From CAVSJA01 sp963728145 (GTDB lineage Bacteria > Bacteroidota > Bacteroidia > Chitinophagales > Chitinophagaceae), in contig CAVSJA010000004.1 in the NCBI GenBank assembly GCA_963728145.1, positions 1 through 64,000 of the forward strand: a DNA stretch of 64,000 bases. Reading direction: 5' to 3'. A program made the position numbers and the translations under genes. The notes under the pieces were generated by a model. That model was given only the letters and a program-made list of their open reading frames with translations. It had not been told where the DNA came from and made no database searches. The number at the start of each line of letters is the position of its first letter. Within the stretch, counting starts at the first letter, position 1. Below are positions 43,983 through 52,038 of this stretch, one piece after another.

Positions 43983-46115
43983 ATGAAGAGAATCCTGGCG
44001 CTTCTTTATGTTTTCTATTTGACGCAATGCTTCTGCAATGCCCAAACGAGGATTGATCGGAAGGCGCTGGTACAAAGACATACAATAGTAAACACCCGAT
44101 TCGACTCCCTCTCATCCCTTTCAATTGGCAATGGAGGATTTGCTTTCACAGTTGATATAACAGGTTTGCAATCATTTCCTGAGGCATATGTGAATGGTGT
44201 TCCGCTTGGTACACAGTCCGAATGGGGATGGCATAGTTTTATCGACACTGCCAATTATTCTTTTGAGGAAACACTGAGGGACTATCAAATTAATGGAAGA
44301 AATGTATCTTATTCCGTCCAATTAAGGGAACCAGAAAGAAAGAGAAATGCAGTAGAATGGTTCAGGCAAAACCCACACCGATTGCAACTTGGGCATATTG
44401 GATTTGATATTTTAAAGAATGATGGAAGGGCTGCCAGTATCAATGATATCAAAAATGTTCGGCAAACGTTGAATATGTGGACGGGAGAAATTCATTCGCA
44501 ATTTACTGTTGACGATATTCCTGTAGAAGTGATCACCTACTGTCACCAGGAGCAGGATGCTATTGCTGTAAAGCTTAATTCTCCTTTATTAGCTGAGGGA
44601 AGAATTCGGATCCGCTTTCAGTTTCCTTATCCAACTGGAACCTGGACAGACAGGGGCGGCAATTTTAATAATAGTGACAAGCATAGTTCTAAAATCATCA
44701 GCTTGTCAAATCGGGATGTCTTATTACAACACTTACTTGATACGACATCTTATTATCTGGCCATAAACTGGAAGAATAACGCCAAAGTATCACAGGCTGC
44801 TGATCATTATTTTCATCTTGCACCTGAGTCGACAAGCAGTTTCGAATTTTCATTCCGATTCAATGAAAACAAAAGCTTATCTGCCGTACCGACATTTGAT
44901 GAAACAGCTGAGAACAGTAATAATAAATGGCAAGAATTCTGGAACAGCGGAGCCGCTGTAGATTTCTCAGGTAGTGCTGATAAAAGAGCGGCGGAATTGG
45001 AGAAACGGATCGTATTGTCTCAATACCTCACAAAGATTCAATGTGCAGGAAATTATCCTCCGCAGGAAACAGGACTCACCTACAATAGTTGGTTTGGCCG
45101 TCCACATCTTGAAATGCATTGGTGGCATGGAGTACATTTCTCACTTTGGGGAAGGAATCAATTAATGGAAAAAAGTTTGTCCTGGTATAAAAACGTGTCT
45201 GAAAAAGCAAGACAAATAGCGAAGCGACAAGGATATGATGGGATACGCTGGCAGAAGATGACAGATAATGATGGAAATGAAAGTCCGTCGTCGGTTGGTG
45301 CATTTTTGATTTGGCAACAGCCTCACTTTATTTATTTCGCGGAACTCTGTTACCGAGAGCGTAAAGATTTGAAGACATTGGAAAAATATTGTGACCTGGT
45401 CTTTTCTTCTGCAGATTTCATGGCTTCTTACGCATACTTCGATTCAACAAAACAAAAATTTATTCTGGGCAAAGGATTGATTCCTGCTCAGGAAGAATTC
45501 AACCCGCAAGAAACATTTAATCCTGCATACGAGTTGGTCTATTGGTATTGGGCGCTTGATATTGCACAGCAATGGAGGAAACGAATGAATCTGGCTCCGA
45601 ATCCTAAATGGGAGGATGTTATGAAAAGGCTTTCTGCATTGGCGGTGATCGATAATAAATATTTATTTGCGGAAAATGCTAGGGATTCATATACGAACCC
45701 AAAGTATAAGACTGATCATCCTGCTGTTTTGGGTGCCTGGGGAATAATGCCGAAGACGAAACTGGTTAACGAGAAGATCATGCGAAATACTTTCGATTGG
45801 ATCTGGGATAATTGGACCTGGAATGAAACCTGGGGTTGGGATTATCCAATGTTGGCAATGTCTGCAACAAGATTGGGATTACCCGAGAAAGCAATTGATG
45901 CATTGCTGATGCCTGTTCAAAAAAATACCTATTTAATAAATGGGCACAACTACCAGGATGAACGACTAACTATTTATTTACCGGGGAACGGTGGCTTGCT
46001 TGCAGCGGTGGCAATGATGTGTGCCGGTTATGATGGAGCTAAGATCAAAAATCCAGGCATACCAAACAATGGGAAATGGAAAGTAAGATGGGAAGGTTTG
46101 AAACCAATGCCATGA
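43983..46115 (+). CDS. Uncharacterised probable glycoside hydrolase with (alpha/alpha)6 barrel
   Basis: A 710-aa secreted protein (signal peptide ends CNAQT, residue about 21). The N-terminal 250 residues look like a beta-sandwich (SLSIGNGGFAFTVDITGLQS, PHRLQLGHIGFDILKNDGRA). The C-terminal 350 residues read like an (alpha/alpha)6 barrel: LTYNSWFGRPHLEMHWWHGV, SLWGRNQLMEKSLSWYK, NPQETFNPAYELVYWYWALD, WNETWGWDYPMLAMSATRLG, INGHNYQDERLTIYLPGNGG. The layout is that of GH65/GH95-like clan-L enzymes, but I cannot assign a known GH family. Candidate acids are the Glu in HLEMHWWH or QETFNPAYE and the Asp in WDYPM. It lies 39 bases after the pectate lyase and 27 bases before the acetylesterase. Confidence 0.8.
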   Translation: MKRILALLYVFYLTQCFCNAQTRIDRKALVQRHTIVNTRFDSLSSLSIGNGGFAFTVDITGLQSFPEAYVNGVPLGTQSEWGWHSFIDTANYSFEETLRDYQINGRNVSYSVQLREPERKRNAVEWFRQNPHRLQLGHIGFDILKNDGRAASINDIKNVRQTLNMWTGEIHSQFTVDDIPVEVITYCHQEQDAIAVKLNSPLLAEGRIRIRFQFPYPTGTWTDRGGNFNNSDKHSSKIISLSNRDVLLQHLLDTTSYYLAINWKNNAKVSQAADHYFHLAPESTSSFEFSFRFNENKSLSAVPTFDETAENSNNKWQEFWNSGAAVDFSGSADKRAAELEKRIVLSQYLTKIQCAGNYPPQETGLTYNSWFGRPHLEMHWWHGVHFSLWGRNQLMEKSLSWYKNVSEKARQIAKRQGYDGIRWQKMTDNDGNESPSSVGAFLIWQQPHFIYFAELCYRERKDLKTLEKYCDLVFSSADFMASYAYFDSTKQKFILGKGLIPAQEEFNPQETFNPAYELVYWYWALDIAQQWRKRMNLAPNPKWEDVMKRLSALAVIDNKYLFAENARDSYTNPKYKTDHPAVLGAWGIMPKTKLVNEKIMRNTFDWIWDNWTWNETWGWDYPMLAMSATRLGLPEKAIDALLMPVQKNTYLINGHNYQDERLTIYLPGNGGLLAAVAMMCAGYDGAKIKNPGIPNNGKWKVRWEGLKPMP

Positions 46116-46142
46116 TAGTTTAAATTCTAAAAAAGTTTTGAT

Positions 46143-46898
46143 ATGAGAGTGAGAAAACTATTAATCATAGCCTTTGCAATTTTCCTGGTCTCCTTTGTTC
46201 CGGAGAAAAAGAAAATTACGGTTTGGCTTTGCGGCGATTCAACTATGTCTATCAAAGACCCAAGATATTATCCCGAGACGGGCTGGGGAATGCCCTTTGC
46301 AAATTTTTTCGATTCAACTGTTGCGATTGAAAACAGGGCGAAGAATGGAAGAAGTACAAAGACTTTTATTTCAGAGAAACTTTGGCAATCGGTAGTTGAC
46401 AATGCGAAGGAGGGAGATTATGTTTTCATTCAGTTCGGGCATAATGATGAAGCCAAAGAAAAAGTCGAGCGTTTTACAACAGCAGAGGAGTATCGGGCCA
46501 ATCTTTTGAGATTCGTTAGTGAGTCTAGATCGAAAAAAGCCCAACCGATCTTACTTACCCCAGTTACACGCAGGCGATTTGATGCGAATGGAAATATCCT
46601 GGGAACTCACGATGCCTATTCTGCCATCGTTTGCGAATTAGCTGCAACGGAAAAAGTTCCCCTAATTGACCTCGATAAAAAAAGCCAGGAATTATTGCAG
46701 CAATTCGGTAAAGACAATTCAAAATGGTTATTCCTGCAATTACAACCCGGCGAACACCCAAACTATCCCAATGGCAGAGATGACAATACTCATTTTAATG
46801 AACTCGGCGCAAGGCTGGTCGCGCAATTAGTATTAAAGGAGATCAGGAATTTGAATTTGGAATTGGTTGAAAGAGTGAGACCGTCCGTTGTCAAGTAA
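46143..46898 (+). CDS. Rhamnogalacturonan acetylesterase, CE12 GDSL hydrolase
   Basis: A 251-aa exported esterase. The serine nucleophile is in LCGDSTMS (Ser33), block II is KNGRSTKTF, block III FGHND with Asn101, and block V DNTHF with Asp214 and His217. This is the full SGNH set and the GDST and GRSTKTF wording of CE12 enzymes that remove acetyl groups from rhamnogalacturonan or pectin. It follows the 710-aa glycosidase by 27 bases and lies within the pectin locus. The end of the protein (LVERVRPSVVK) extends slightly beyond the catalytic domain. A large repeat array follows. Confidence 0.92.
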   Translation: MRVRKLLIIAFAIFLVSFVPEKKKITVWLCGDSTMSIKDPRYYPETGWGMPFANFFDSTVAIENRAKNGRSTKTFISEKLWQSVVDNAKEGDYVFIQFGHNDEAKEKVERFTTAEEYRANLLRFVSESRSKKAQPILLTPVTRRRFDANGNILGTHDAYSAIVCELAATEKVPLIDLDKKSQELLQQFGKDNSKWLFLQLQPGEHPNYPNGRDDNTHFNELGARLVAQLVLKEIRNLNLELVERVRPSVVK

Positions 46899-46958
46899 TG
46901 GTTTGAAAGGCAGGGCAATTTCGGAGGAGCCCTTAAATGCGTAGTCCTTGATTGTTTA

Positions 46959-47240
46959 CGCGCCAATATTCAATAATCAATATTCAATAATCAATTTTCA
47001 AATCAATCTCAACAATCAGCAGTCAACGCTCAGCACTCATTAGTCAACATCAATAACCAATAATCAACATACAATAGACAACCGTGTAATTGTCGACCAG
47101 GTCATTCCGACCCCGCTTTGATCATTGTCTATTGATTTTGATCGTTGATTAATGACACTTGATTAATGAACCTTGGTTATTGAGCCTGAACATTGATTTG
47201 AGAATTGATTATTGAATATTGATTATTGATTATTGGCGCG
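46959..47240. repeat. 282-bp near-palindrome built from CAATAATCAATATT-type units
   Basis: The left arm begins CGCGCCAATATTCAATAATC (46959) and the right arm ends GATTATTGATTATTGGCGCG (47240). About 50 bases at each end pair with few mismatches, and inner short units (TCAACATCAATAACC, TTAATGAACC) also pair loosely. It starts about 60 bases after the acetylesterase stop and fills most of the gap before the Gfo/Idh gene. No gene is visible. Confidence 0.85.
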
Positions 47241-47295
47241 TCCGAAATCAGGAATGACGTAAGTTTGTAGGCACCTTCCCTCAATACCAAATTCT

Positions 47296-48381
47296 ATGTT
47301 TCCAATCAAAACAGCTCTCTCCTCCTTCGGCATGAGCGGCACTTTATTTCATGCGCCGTTTTTGGATGTTCATCCGGGATTTGATCTCTACGCTGTTTGG
47401 GAAAGAACCAAGAATCTTGCTGCTGAAAAATATCCGGCCATCAAAACATACCGAAGTTTTGAGGAGATGATCGCTGATCCGCAGGTTGAATTAGTTATCA
47501 TCAACACGCCTAATCAAACTCATTATGATTTAAGTAAGCAGGCTTTAATGGCAGGTAAGCATATTGTAGTAGAAAAACCATTCACCGTAAATTCAAAGGA
47601 AGCCGAAGAGTTAATTGATTTAGGGAAAAAGCAAAAGAAACTTATTTCGGTTTATCATAACCGCAGATTCGACAGCGATTTTCAAACCGTTAAAAAGATC
47701 ATTGATGAAGGATGGCTTGGAAGAATTGTTGAAGCTGAAATTCATTTCGATCGCTACAAGGAAGAATTGAGTTATAAGCAACACAAGGAAACACCCAGTC
47801 CCGGTACCGGAATGGTATTTGATCTCGGTTCGCATTTGATCGATCAGGCATTGGTATTGTTTGGAAAGCCAGATGCTGTCTTTGCCGATATCGCGATCAT
47901 GCGTCCAGTTTCGAAGGTGGATGATTATTTTGAATTAATACTTTATTATCCTGGTCATCGCGTGCGGTTAAGAGCCAGTTACCAGGTAAGGGAACCAATG
48001 CCGGGTTTTATCATACACGGTTCTAAGGGATCCTTCCTCAAATCAAGAGCAGATGTACAGGAAACGGACCTGTTGGCAGGTAAAAAACCAGGATCCAAGA
48101 ATTGGGGAATAGAGCCTGATACAGAAAAAGGATTACTGCATACTGAAAAGGATGGACAGCTAATTCGCGAACATATCCCGACCATTGCCGGTAATTATGG
48201 TTTGTATTATGATGGAGTTTTTAATGCGATTAGAAACAATAATCCGCTAACTGTAACTGCAGAGGATGGATTGAATGTGATAAAAATCATAGAATCTGCA
48301 TTTGCGAGTAACCGTGAACGAAAGTTAATTACCACGCACGACGTCCCCGCAGAGTCTCCCCCAGCACGCTCTCCAAATTAA
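47296..48381 (+). CDS. Gfo/Idh/MocA family oxidoreductase
   Basis: A 361-aa NAD(P)-dependent oxidoreductase. The Rossmann part lacks a classic GxGxxG but has SFGMSGTLFHAPFL; the family EKP motif is VVEKPFTVNS (Glu93-Pro95), followed by YHNRRFDSDF and the C-terminal alpha/beta domain with PGTGMVFDLGSHLIDQAL (the GxxxDxGxH-type motif). Family members oxidise or epimerise sugars and sugar acids; in a pectin locus this may serve a minor sugar. The C-terminal DVPAESPPARSPN is encoded by the start of the repeat at 48343, so the native end was probably near ITTHD. It follows the large palindrome array. Confidence 0.9.
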   Translation: MFPIKTALSSFGMSGTLFHAPFLDVHPGFDLYAVWERTKNLAAEKYPAIKTYRSFEEMIADPQVELVIINTPNQTHYDLSKQALMAGKHIVVEKPFTVNSKEAEELIDLGKKQKKLISVYHNRRFDSDFQTVKKIIDEGWLGRIVEAEIHFDRYKEELSYKQHKETPSPGTGMVFDLGSHLIDQALVLFGKPDAVFADIAIMRPVSKVDDYFELILYYPGHRVRLRASYQVREPMPGFIIHGSKGSFLKSRADVQETDLLAGKKPGSKNWGIEPDTEKGLLHTEKDGQLIREHIPTIAGNYGLYYDGVFNAIRNNNPLTVTAEDGLNVIKIIESAFASNRERKLITTHDVPAESPPARSPN

Positions 48382-48610
48382 ACGCATCTTACGGGGGGAC
48401 TCTGCGTTTGCCCGCAGGGCGTAAGAGCATGGTTCGAACAGTGCAGGAACCTTTTAATGTTTGAAACTATTTGCAAATTGTCTCAATGCATAAGTTGTGT
48501 ACAACTCCTCGCTAATCGCGAAACGCAGAGTCCCCCGTAAGTTGCATGTAATTCGAAGTCCCTGCTGGGGGAGACTCTGCGGGAACTCACAAGGGAGACT
48601 CTGCGAGAAC
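48343..48610. repeat. Inverted repeat pair with CGCAGAGTCTCCC and GGGGACTCTGCG blocks
   Basis: The left copy (48343-48412) with CCCGCAGAGTCTCCCCCAGC and TTACGGGGGGACTCTGCGTT is the imperfect reverse complement of 48517-48583 (AACGCAGAGTCCCCCGTAAG and GCTGGGGGAGACTCTGCGGG). A partial third copy follows at 48590-48610. The left copy overlaps the last 13 codons of the Gfo/Idh gene. Confidence 0.8.
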
Positions 48611-48620
48611 TTGTGACCGC

Positions 48621-48650
48621 AATCGTTCCCGGTATCGATTGCGTAAATAA
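48621..48650. promoter_or_regulatory. LacI-type operator block upstream of susC2
   Basis: AATCGTTCCCGGTATCGATT (48621-48640) and GCGTAAATAA follow the same ungapped pattern as at 37044 and 53766. It lies about 390 bases before the susC2 start, with two terminator-like hairpins in between. Confidence 0.7.
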
Positions 48651-48902
48651 ATCCTTTCATTTCTAACGCTTTGTATAAATAAGAAGGTAGACTTGTATTC
48701 CTCAAACCTGCTGTGGAATTTACGAATTGTTCATCTTAACGACAGGAGAAGCTGTCGATGTGATGAACAATCGAACCAAAACGACTTGTCATGCTTTCTA
48801 TAATTTCTACGGCGAGACCTTTCGAAAGAAATCATCTATTACCATCAACATATACACTGTATTTATATCGCCTTTTGCCTGGTTTTATGATCAGGCAAGA
48901 GA

Positions 48903-48924
48903 GGAACATTAGTGTTCCATTTTT
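48903..48924 (+). terminator. Terminator-like hairpin 1 in the susC2 leader
   Basis: GGAACA and TGTTCC pair around TTAG and are followed by ATTTTT. The stem is only six bp, so it is weak by itself. It lies 115 bases before the susC2 start. Confidence 0.4.
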
Positions 48925-48951
48925 CTCCATATACAATCGTTTGAGGAAACA

Positions 48952-48989
48952 AGGGTTGACTGCTTTCTCCGGTCAACCCTATTTTATTT
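48952..48989 (+). terminator. Terminator-like hairpin 2 in the susC2 leader
   Basis: AGGGTTGAC and GTCAACCCT form a perfect nine-bp stem around an 11-base loop, followed by ATTTTATTTG. It lies 50 bases before the susC2 start, leaving little room for another promoter. Confidence 0.5.
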
Positions 48990-49038
48990 GAAACGAATCT
49001 ATCATTGAACCCCATTAATAACACAAACTTCCTGCTAA

Positions 49039-52020
49039 ATGAAAAAATCGATCTTATTGTTGGCACTGATGCTTGGGGTCCTCTTAGGCTTCGCTCAGCA
49101 AACCAGGACAATTTCAGGTGTTGTGACTGCAGACGAAAACAATGAGCCGCTTGCCGGTGTAACGGTCACGCTTAAGGGAACTATTACAGCAACTTCCACC
49201 GACGCAAGTGGAAAATTTCAAATTGATATTCCTTCTGCCGGTAATTCCGAATTAGTCATTTCTCATACCGGTTTTGAAGAATTGACCGTGGCTGCTGGAA
49301 ACGGTGCCAGCCTTTCGATCAAGATGAAGAAAACGCTCAGGCAACTGGATGAAGTAGTGGTGATCGGTTATGGCCAGGTTAAAAAAAGAGATCTTACCGG
49401 CGCTGTCGTATCTGTAAAAAGCGATGAGATCAAAAAAATTCCGGCTTCAAACGTGATGGAAAGCTTGCAGGGAAAGATTCCCGGTGCGGATATAACCAGG
49501 ACCAATGGATCCGCTGCTTCCGGAACAAGTATAACGATCAGGGGAAACCGCTCACTGATCGCAAATAATAGTCCGCTGGTGATCGTGGACGGAATTCAAT
49601 ATAGCAGCATCCAGGATATCAACCCGAATGATATTCAGTCCCTCGAGGTATTAAAGGACGCTTCATCAACCGCTATCTACGGATCACGCGGCGCAAATGG
49701 AGTGATCATTGTAACAACAAAGAAAGGAAGCACGGGTAAGCCAAAGATCAATTTCAATGCTTACTATGGAGTGAATTCTCTTGAAGAATATCCAGGTTAT
49801 ATGACTTCATCGCAATATGCGAATTGGAGAAGGGAAGCAAATCGCAGGATCACTATTGCGGGTATTAATCCAGGAGGAAACTGGAATAGCCCTGCAGATG
49901 ATAATCTGTTATTCAGTCCGGTTGAGCTTACCAATATTAATAATGGAGTTAATACTGATTACACTGACCTGATCATTGTGGATGGCAAACAGCAGGAATA
50001 CCAGGTAGGAGTTTCAGCGGGTAATGATAAGACTAAAGCTTATTTTTCTTTGGACTATTATAATGAGCACGGAATATTCAAGAATGATGCTTTAGACAGG
50101 TATACCGGAAGATTGAATCTTGAACAGTCATTGGGAAGGATTGCAAAGGCAGGCATGCAATTGCAATTAACTTATTATGATATTGATGTCCGCACCAACC
50201 CTGTAGATGAAGCGAGCAAGATCGCGCCATTCTCTCTTCCTTATGATAGTTTGGGCAATGTGGTCTTGTCTCCCAATAATGATGCTGCAAGATGGAATCC
50301 GTTGATCGATGAGCGGCCCGGTATCGCAATTAACAATACCTTACTTACAAGAACACTGGGTGCAGTGTTTGTCGAATTGAATCCGTGGAAAGGATTTACT
50401 TTCAGATCTAACCTGGGCATGGTATTTACGGATAGCCGCCAGGGTGGTTTTTTTGATCAAAATTCCATGTTGCAAAGAGGAAGCCGTTCCCTGGCAATTT
50501 ATAATTCAGCCAAAGGACGAACAACCAACTGGGAAAACATTCTTACTTACAATAAACAATTCGGTGATCATAATCTGACTTTAACCGGTGTAACTACTTT
50601 CCTTCAATTTAATTCAGAAAATGTAAGTGCACAGGGAGCACGCCAGATACTTCCTTCGCAATTATTCTACGCATTGCAGAATACCACGGAAGGAGTCACT
50701 ATTGCCAGTGGATATGCAAAAGAGAATCTGATTTCCTACGCAGGCAGGGTGAATTACTCATTCAAGGGTAAATACCTGGCATCAGTTACATTCCGGACAG
50801 ACGGTTCTTCTAAATTGGGTGAAGGAAATAAATGGGATGTCTTTCCCGCGGCAGCATTTGGTTGGAGGATCATTGACGAGGACTTCATGCAAAAATCCAA
50901 TTTTCTTAGTGACCTGAAACTTCGTGTGAGCTTTGGAACTACGGGAAGTGATGCAATAACACCTTATCGTACGCAATCAAGTCTATCCAGGATACCGAAC
51001 GCCTTTGCTGAAAATTCTGCGCTTGGCCTGACATTTTCAGATACCGTTGGTAACCCAAATCTGAAATGGGAAAAGACAAAATCCTGGAATATCGGAGTGG
51101 ATTTCGGTTTCTTCAATAGTCGTTTAACAGGATCGATCGATTTTTATAAGACTGAAACATCTGACCTGTTGACGATGAAACAACTTCCAGGTTCATCTGG
51201 TGTGGGCATAACATTCGATAATGTTGGTAAAACAAGTAATACAGGTGTTGATATTGCCCTGAATGCTGCCGTTATCCGCAAACAGGACATGAGCTTGAAC
51301 GTAGGCTTAACATTCTACACCAATAAAGAACGCATAACCGAACTGGTAAATGGAGTCGATGATATAGTAAATTCATGGTTTGTTGGTTATCCCGTGAACG
51401 TTATTTATGATTACGAAAAGGTCGGTATCTGGCAGCTTGCAGATTCAAATGAAGCAAAATTGTATAATCAAAAACCCGGTGATATCCGTGTAGCCGACCA
51501 GAATGGTGATAAAGCAATCACCGCGGCAAGTGATAGAAAGGTAATCGGCCAACTTACGCCAAAATGGAACGCGGGTCTTAATCTCGATTTCCGTTACAAA
51601 GGTTTTGATATGAATGTCTTCTTTTTCGCAAGACAGGGGCAAACAATTAACTACGCTTACCGCACGAGGGTTCATCTTCCAGGTAGAGAAAATGGAGCTG
51701 TATGGAATTATTGGACTTTGGAAAATCCAAGTAATGAATATCCAAGACCAAGAACGACCAGCTCATTTGCTGCGCTTCCATATTCCTCAACGTTGGGTTA
51801 TGTAGATGGTTCCTTCATAAAATTGAGAGCGCTCACCATTGGTTACACTATTCCGCGCTCAGCCATTTCAAGATTGGGTATTTCAAATGTACGCTTCTAT
51901 GTAAGTGGAAAGAATTTGTTCACTTTCTCTGATGTTGACGATTATGATACAGAAAGGGGAGGAAGCCTTGCAAATCCATTGACCCGATTGGTGCTGGCTG
52001 GAGTAAACGTTGATTTTTAA
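49039..52020 (+). CDS. susC: SusC-type TonB-linked outer membrane transporter, pair 2
   Basis: A 993-aa outer membrane importer. Signal peptide MKKSILLLALMLGVLLGFAQ, then the carboxypeptidase-regulatory-like domain (ISGVVTADENNEPLAGVTVT), the signature LDEVVVIGYGQVKKRDLTGA (residues about 101-120), and the plug (RSLIANNSPLVIVDGIQYSS, VLKDASSTAIYGSRGANGVI). The barrel ends in LVLAGVNVDF. It is 72 residues shorter than pair 1 and aligns only at domain level by eye, so the two pairs may import different pectin fragments (for example galacturonan and rhamnogalacturonan oligosaccharides). A long leader with hairpins and a LacI-type site precedes it. Confidence 0.95.
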   Translation: MKKSILLLALMLGVLLGFAQQTRTISGVVTADENNEPLAGVTVTLKGTITATSTDASGKFQIDIPSAGNSELVISHTGFEELTVAAGNGASLSIKMKKTLRQLDEVVVIGYGQVKKRDLTGAVVSVKSDEIKKIPASNVMESLQGKIPGADITRTNGSAASGTSITIRGNRSLIANNSPLVIVDGIQYSSIQDINPNDIQSLEVLKDASSTAIYGSRGANGVIIVTTKKGSTGKPKINFNAYYGVNSLEEYPGYMTSSQYANWRREANRRITIAGINPGGNWNSPADDNLLFSPVELTNINNGVNTDYTDLIIVDGKQQEYQVGVSAGNDKTKAYFSLDYYNEHGIFKNDALDRYTGRLNLEQSLGRIAKAGMQLQLTYYDIDVRTNPVDEASKIAPFSLPYDSLGNVVLSPNNDAARWNPLIDERPGIAINNTLLTRTLGAVFVELNPWKGFTFRSNLGMVFTDSRQGGFFDQNSMLQRGSRSLAIYNSAKGRTTNWENILTYNKQFGDHNLTLTGVTTFLQFNSENVSAQGARQILPSQLFYALQNTTEGVTIASGYAKENLISYAGRVNYSFKGKYLASVTFRTDGSSKLGEGNKWDVFPAAAFGWRIIDEDFMQKSNFLSDLKLRVSFGTTGSDAITPYRTQSSLSRIPNAFAENSALGLTFSDTVGNPNLKWEKTKSWNIGVDFGFFNSRLTGSIDFYKTETSDLLTMKQLPGSSGVGITFDNVGKTSNTGVDIALNAAVIRKQDMSLNVGLTFYTNKERITELVNGVDDIVNSWFVGYPVNVIYDYEKVGIWQLADSNEAKLYNQKPGDIRVADQNGDKAITAASDRKVIGQLTPKWNAGLNLDFRYKGFDMNVFFFARQGQTINYAYRTRVHLPGRENGAVWNYWTLENPSNEYPRPRTTSSFAALPYSSTLGYVDGSFIKLRALTIGYTIPRSAISRLGISNVRFYVSGKNLFTFSDVDDYDTERGGSLANPLTRLVLAGVNVDF

Positions 52021-52038
52021 ATTTTATAAAGTAAGCTT

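Larger units (their letters stand above)
48651..49038. other. susC2 leader with no gene
   Basis: AT-rich leader between the operator at 48621 and the susC2 start. Two short reading frames exist but neither has a family resemblance, so I regard the stretch as untranslated leader. The two hairpins listed separately lie in its last 140 bases. Confidence 0.5.

Noticed and set aside
48727..48991. Overlapping plus-strand frames of 61 and 66 codons in the susC2 leader
   Set aside because: They overlap each other in different frames, cover the hairpins, and show no family features; treated as leader.
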